Below are positions 59,466 to 64,000 of a stretch of 64,000 bases of DNA, piece by piece. Both the position numbers and the translations under genes were made by a program. Below the pieces are notes generated by a model. That model worked only from the letters and a program-made list of their open reading frames with translations, ran no database searches and was not told where the DNA came from. Source of the stretch: Laetiporus sulphureus 93-53 (lineage: Eukaryota > Basidiomycota > Agaricomycetes > Polyporales > Laetiporaceae); assembly GCF_001632365.1 (NCBI RefSeq), contig NW_024468513.1, positions 559,639-623,638 on the forward strand, in the 5' to 3' direction. Each line of letters opens with the position of its first letter. The stretch's first letter is position 1.

Positions 59466-61646
59466 TCATGAGGTGACCGTCCTCCGCTCCCGCTCTTTTG
59501 TCTTCGCACCGGGTCCAAAGCGCTCCTGGAAGTCAATGAGCTCCTCCATCAACTCCTCCATGAGTTTCATGGTCGGCGGCGACGAGCTTGGCGGTTTCGA
59601 TTCTTGCGGAATGGAAAGTATGCCATCAAGCAGATTCAACTGCTTCTCCTGCAGTGGTGAGTCGGTGAGAGGCACATTCTCTACCGCTATTGGCAAAGTA
59701 TTGCCATTTTCGGATACCTGGGTGTCTCCATCTTGCCGTGGCTCCTCTTCGTTGGACGCCCGGGCATCCTTCAACGCCTTTTCAAGAGACTCCCTCCGCC
59801 TGCTTCTCTCCAACGCGCTCGCCTGTTCCCTTCCCACCCATTCCACCAGCGCTCGAACGCGCTTGTTCATGTCCCCAACACTCATTCGTTTTGCCGGCCA
59901 CTTTACTTTCACTCCTCGCTCGGTTGTGCGCTCGAGAGACTCTCGGCCGTTAGGATCGACGCCAGATCCTCGGACTTCTAATGGTCGTGGTGTTTCGCTC
60001 GGCAGCATAGGCTCAAGGTGAGCAAGATGATCTGGCAAGCCCCATGAGGTATAGAGAGGCTGTTGCGACAAGGCGTATGCATGCGAGTGGTAGTAGGCGC
60101 GCGACACGGCAGAGGAATTGGCATGTGAGCCAAGATTTCCGCCAGCGCCGGTCACAGAGTTGGCTTGCGCCCGTCGTCCGCCGTGATCGTTCCCCGTCGT
60201 TGCTATGCGAGGATACATGAGCAAAGATAACCAATCATGACGGATAATGCTACCTTTAGAACGGTTGTTGGCCTGCTTCCGTGCAGACGTTGGCACGACT
60301 GAAGCAGAAGTCAGTTACCAGGCACGTGACATACGTCACAGATCTAGGTTGACAGACCTTCCTCTCCTTCTCCCAACACCAGATCCTGCGCTTGTGCTTT
60401 TCGCGCGTTTGTTCGTCTATTTCGTGGGTTCTTCGCCGTCGATGCTGGAGCAGGTGTGTTTTTGATATTGACATTGTTGACGACCGGTGTGGGATCACGA
60501 GCAATAGCGTTTGCCACAGTTGTGCGATCAGATGCAATAGACGCCGATCTTGTCCGCTTCGAGGCCACACTAGCGGTAGACGGTCAATCACGATGAAGAT
60601 AGGGCAAACGAGCAACTCACGCATCATCATCAGAGCGTTTGCGCTTTCGCCGACTGCTTGGAGCCGTCAATGGGTCCTGTTCGGCCCCCGCGTGCCCGTT
60701 AACATCGCTCCCTGTACCATTGACGACAGGCGTATCTGCAGCCTCCTGCGCTGCCGCTGCCGCCGCCGCCTCAGCAGCAGTCGCCTCAATCAATGCCTGC
60801 ACGCTGTCCTCATATGCGGCATCCCTGCTATTCATGGTATTCCTTCGTTTCGTCGGTTTGGGCTGGATGATGGGAGAGTGGGAACGGGATGCGCGAGACG
60901 GATTAGCAGCGGCAGTGTGATGTGAGTTGGTCGATGATTGTCGAGCTCGCTTCGCATGCTTTCTACAGGACCGACATTCTGTCAGATAGGCTATAATGCG
61001 ATGGAAGGCGCACGCACTTGAGCAGATCGACGTATAAATCAGGCCGGCACACCTCGCAATAATGCTCATCAGGGATGGCTTCGACGGCGGGGTAACCCAT
61101 GCATAGACAGTGCTGCCAGGCCTCACATAGATCGCACTGCACCATAGCGTCTCCGGCAGCGTCTGAGTCCTCCTCGCCTGTGATGCAACCTGAGTAATAG
61201 AAGTGACTCGATGCGTTGTAGAACTGACCACAGATACATCGAGTGACACCCGTCTCCTCGTTCTCCCCTTCAGCGTCTGCCGCCGCCTCCGCACCAGGCG
61301 CGTCAACATACGCAATGTCGTCGTGGCTATCGCCGTTTGCAACGTCAGATAACTTCTCTTTGTCTCTTCCCTTGCGTTTCGCGCGCCCGTTTCCATTTCC
61401 GTTGACGCCATTCTTGCGAACGTCCTCGAGCACATCGTCGTGGTCATCCTGCTTGCTGCGCTTGCTCTTGTTCGAGCTGTTTGATGTCGTGAGAGCTGGT
61501 CGGATCGAGTTTTCCTTGGCTTTGGGACCCGTATCAGCGGCTGGTGACCCTGCCGGGGATTTGGATGCTGAGGGTGCGGAACGTCTGCCTGAGCGGCGGG
61601 GCTCCTTCGGAGAGGGTGGAGGACCCATTACTGCTACATTGGCCAT
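59466..61646 (-). CDS. PHD-finger protein, Cti6-like (Rpd3L histone deacetylase complex)
   Basis: The start is ATG at 61646 (MANVAVMGPPPSPKEP). A 135-residue charged N-terminus precedes a PHD finger spanning about residues 137-205: RCICGQFYNASS, a loop, then VQCDLCEAWQHCLCMGY and DEHYCEVCRPDLY, giving the Cys4-His-Cys3 zinc ligands, with an insert of about 20 residues between the first pairs. In yeast Cti6 this finger reads histone H3K4 methylation within Rpd3L. Further exons carry the Ala-rich stretch (EATAAEAAAAAAAQEAA), then VASKRTRSASIASDRTTVA, and the last exon has MSVGDMNKRVRALVEWVGRE and the end FGPGAKTKERERRTV. Basic, low-complexity parts dominate. Fungal Cti6 orthology is the best guess, moderate. 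Confidence 0.8.
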
Positions 61647-61985
61647 GGCCTGGCGCCAGAGGATGGTGGTGTCGATGCAGCAGAGGCGTGGAGGATGTAG
61701 TGGTCGAGTGCCGTCGAGGGACAAGAAGATAGGGATTCAAGGTCGAATTCGCGGTGACCCTGGCGGAGGTCCATTATTGCCTCTCCGTGCGACAATCAGC
61801 TAGGGTTTCCAATTAGTTTTGCACATCTTCTGATTTGGTAGTTTTATACCCGTGCCGGCTCGGATAAGCCTTTATCAGGACTGTTATATTTCCAATCTGT
61901 ATGATGTTGCCGTCATTCCTCAAGCCTCCTGATCACGATCCACCGCCTCTAGCTCAGCTCCAATATACCATTCCACGGCTCGTTC
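61647..61985. promoter_or_regulatory. divergent promoter of the PHD gene and VPS8
   Basis: 339 bp between two oppositely directed ATGs. No specific element identified. Confidence 0.55.
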
Positions 61986-64000
61986 ATGAATGGGACACAG
62001 CGCTTCGAAGGCGACGGTGAAAGTCGCGTCGGCGACGAGGCTCCGCTCGAGTTCTCCGACAATGAGGGAGAGGAAATTCAAGACGACCTCGGCGGAAATT
62101 ACTCGACGCGTCTTGAAGAGCTCTTGAGCAACTCTGATGGCGGCTCAGAGCCCCGTAGTCAGAACCACGACGACAATGACGATGAAGAAGATTTTTTGTA
62201 CAACGGAATCGACGCAGAACACGTTGTGGGATACGGAGAACAACTGCGAGAGGTGCTGGGCCCGGAGCATGAAGATGACGAGCTCGAACATCATCAGAAA
62301 GAGAATGCAATCCTCGAGGAAGTTTTGGAGAAGGAGAGTCTGGCTGCAGCAATGCAGGATGAAGCGCAGGTGAGGTCGGCATTTGGCTCAGTGCCACGGT
62401 TCTTGACGCATAGCCCGTGTGTCGCAGGCGGACGCAGACCGCCCCGTAGCTGCGGATTCGCCGCCGCCGGTCTCTCCTCCGTCTACGTCTGTATCGTCCT
62501 CTCCATCGAAGATTCATTCGCCCAAGAAAACAAACTCGCCCAGCGGAATGTCATGGCCATTTCTTCATCCTGCTATTTCCAGGCTGCGTTCTTCCACTCC
62601 TCAGCCTTCACAAGTGCCATCCTCGGCAAGCGCGGGGACGTTATTCTCATACGGCTACGGAGGAGCGTCAGTCACACCCTCGCACGTATCTGCACTGTCA
62701 CCCACGTCCTCCACGACCAACTTAGTCGCAGGGCTAGGGAAGTCGGAGGGTATGGACGGTCAAGCGCAGCGAGAAGTCTTTCGATGGACGAAGTTGAGAG
62801 CCATTGATGAACTGGTGTACTCAAACAATTCTCAAAGGATCACCTCCCTGCTAGAGACCGAGATTATCGGAGCACCAACCGTTCTCGCGGCGAATGGGCT
62901 CATCTGCATCGGGACAGACGCTGGGAAAGTTATGGTCTTCGACTTCAAACAGCATTTGAAGTGCATCTGCGGCTTTGATAACTCAGGTGCGCACGAATAT
63001 CTCCGAAGGGTGTTTGTCTTGACCGCAGTTCTCTAGATAGAGCGATCGGACCGGTTACAGCTGTGGCTCTATCATTCGATCATATGTTCGTAGCCTCGGG
63101 CCACGCGTCGGGACATATACAGCTGTTTGACTTGAAGACTCCTAAGGCCCCAGTCCGTTTCGTTGTCCCTACGACACTTGACGCTGTGGCATCTGGGCGG
63201 CAAGAAGGGCACTTGGCTGGCTCCAGGATAGTCAGTGTCGGGTTCATCGCCGGGAGACATACTGCCCTCGTTTCAGCCGATGACAGCGGCCTTGCCTTCT
63301 ACCATAGCTTGGGCAAGGTCTTCTTCATGGATGCCTCGGATACACTGCGACTGTTGGGAAAGTATCCTGATGAGGAGCTGCCGACTGCATCGACCTCGCA
63401 TCACTTCCGCCGTCGAAAGACACGCAAAGCCAGTACTATCCTAGCAACGGGACCTCTTCCGCTTGGCACAGCATCACATCCGACCGATCAATACAACCTG
63501 GTCGCGCTTCTCACGCCAATCAAGCTCGTAATCGTCGGGCTGAAGCCATCGCCCAGAACTTGGTACCGATGTCATAGGGAATCGGACGATGTCAGCATTA
63601 AATCTAGATTCAAGGGTACCCTCGCGTGGTATCCAAGCATCGTAAAGGATGACGGCTCCTATGCGGAGATAAACGACAAGAAGGCTAAAGCCAAATGCTC
63701 TACTCAATCGTCATCGACACCTATGTTGATATATTCTTGGGGCGATACGCTGTATCTCATGCGCGTTTTCGAGTCCAAGGTTTCACAGCAAGTCCGCAAC
63801 AAGCGGACAGGGAAGGTGGACACAGCCGAGGTCGGCATAGTCACTTTCGAAGAAGCCGGGAAATGGACAGTAGACGGCGATATACTGGCATTGCAATGGC
63901 TGAATGTCAATGTGGGTTCGTTTGCCTGGGTCCTGTCTCGCTTGAATTGCACCGTCTCACATTCATTTGACAGCAAGTTATTGTCCTTACTCTCACCAAT
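61986..64000 (+). CDS. VPS8: VPS8, CORVET endosomal tethering complex subunit (partial)
   Basis: Exons 61986-62369, 62428-62986, 63037-63911 and from 63974 onward join in frame; the gene runs off the window. The N-terminal ~270 residues are acidic and Ser/Pro-rich. Then come ELVYSNNSQRITSLLETE and GLICIGTDAGKVMVFDFKQ, VTAVALSFDHMFVASGHASG, IQLFDLKTPKAPVRFVV, GRHTALVSADDSGLAFYHSL and LYLMRVFESKVSQQ, which form the beta-propeller typical of the Vps8 N-terminal half. Vps8 is the CORVET-specific subunit that binds the Rab5 GTPase Vps21 on early endosomes. The C-terminal solenoid and RING finger lie beyond the window. The Vps8 identity is strong. Confidence 0.9.

Noticed and set aside
60617..61447. 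276-codon minus-strand frame
   Set aside because: Out-of-frame reading of the PHD gene; the PHD frame carries the zinc ligands.

Overview
The window is nuclear DNA of a filamentous basidiomycete, most likely an Agaricomycete; I lean towards Polyporales, but that is inference. The evidence is the dense GT-AG introns of about 50-65 nt, conserved eukaryotic housekeeping genes, an intron-less tRNA-Val, and several families typical of mushroom-forming fungi: a BTB/POZ protein, DUF6535-like membrane proteins, and an ectodomain/TM/Ser-rich-tail receptor-like protein. Most genes were rebuilt by joining exons by eye, so splice sites are predictions unless a conserved family fixes them.

Layout. 0.2-8.6 kb: an alpha-crystallin (HSP20) domain protein, the AFG1 mitochondrial ATPase (minus), tRNA-Val(AAC) in its promoter, and an unknown single-TM protein whose frame breaks at an A-run. 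8.6-21.5 kb is an accessory stretch: a HAD phosphatase, a large inverted repeat around a nucleotidyltransferase-like gene, a glutaredoxin-fold membrane protein without the active-site cysteine, a dead BTB gene and a nearly intact BTB gene. 22-28.8 kb: acetoacetyl-CoA synthetase and the ER-fusion GTPase SEY1, divergently transcribed.

28.8-31.5 kb is gene-poor. 31.5-39.2 kb carries a PalC-type BRO1 protein and an FBXO31-like F-box protein sharing a 247-nt promoter, then a receptor-like membrane protein with long introns. 42.2-43.0 kb is a membrane-anchored monothiol glutaredoxin. 43.3-48.5 kb is a tandem array of MetX-type alpha/beta hydrolases, two intact and one decayed. From 49 kb onward the DNA is core genome: ribosomal protein uS12 (RPS23), CDP-DAG synthase, DNA topoisomerase I, complex I subunit NDUFB3, threonine dehydratase, a Cti6-like PHD protein and the start of VPS8 (CORVET), which runs off the right edge.

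The housekeeping genes serve membrane lipids and ER shape (CDS1, SEY1), endosomal traffic and pH signalling (VPS8, PalC), mitochondria (AFG1, NDUFB3) and isoleucine synthesis (ILV1). They do not form one pathway. The most unusual material is the inverted repeat, the decaying hydrolase and BTB paralogues, and the cysteine-less glutaredoxin. I saw no clear undescribed multi-gene system.
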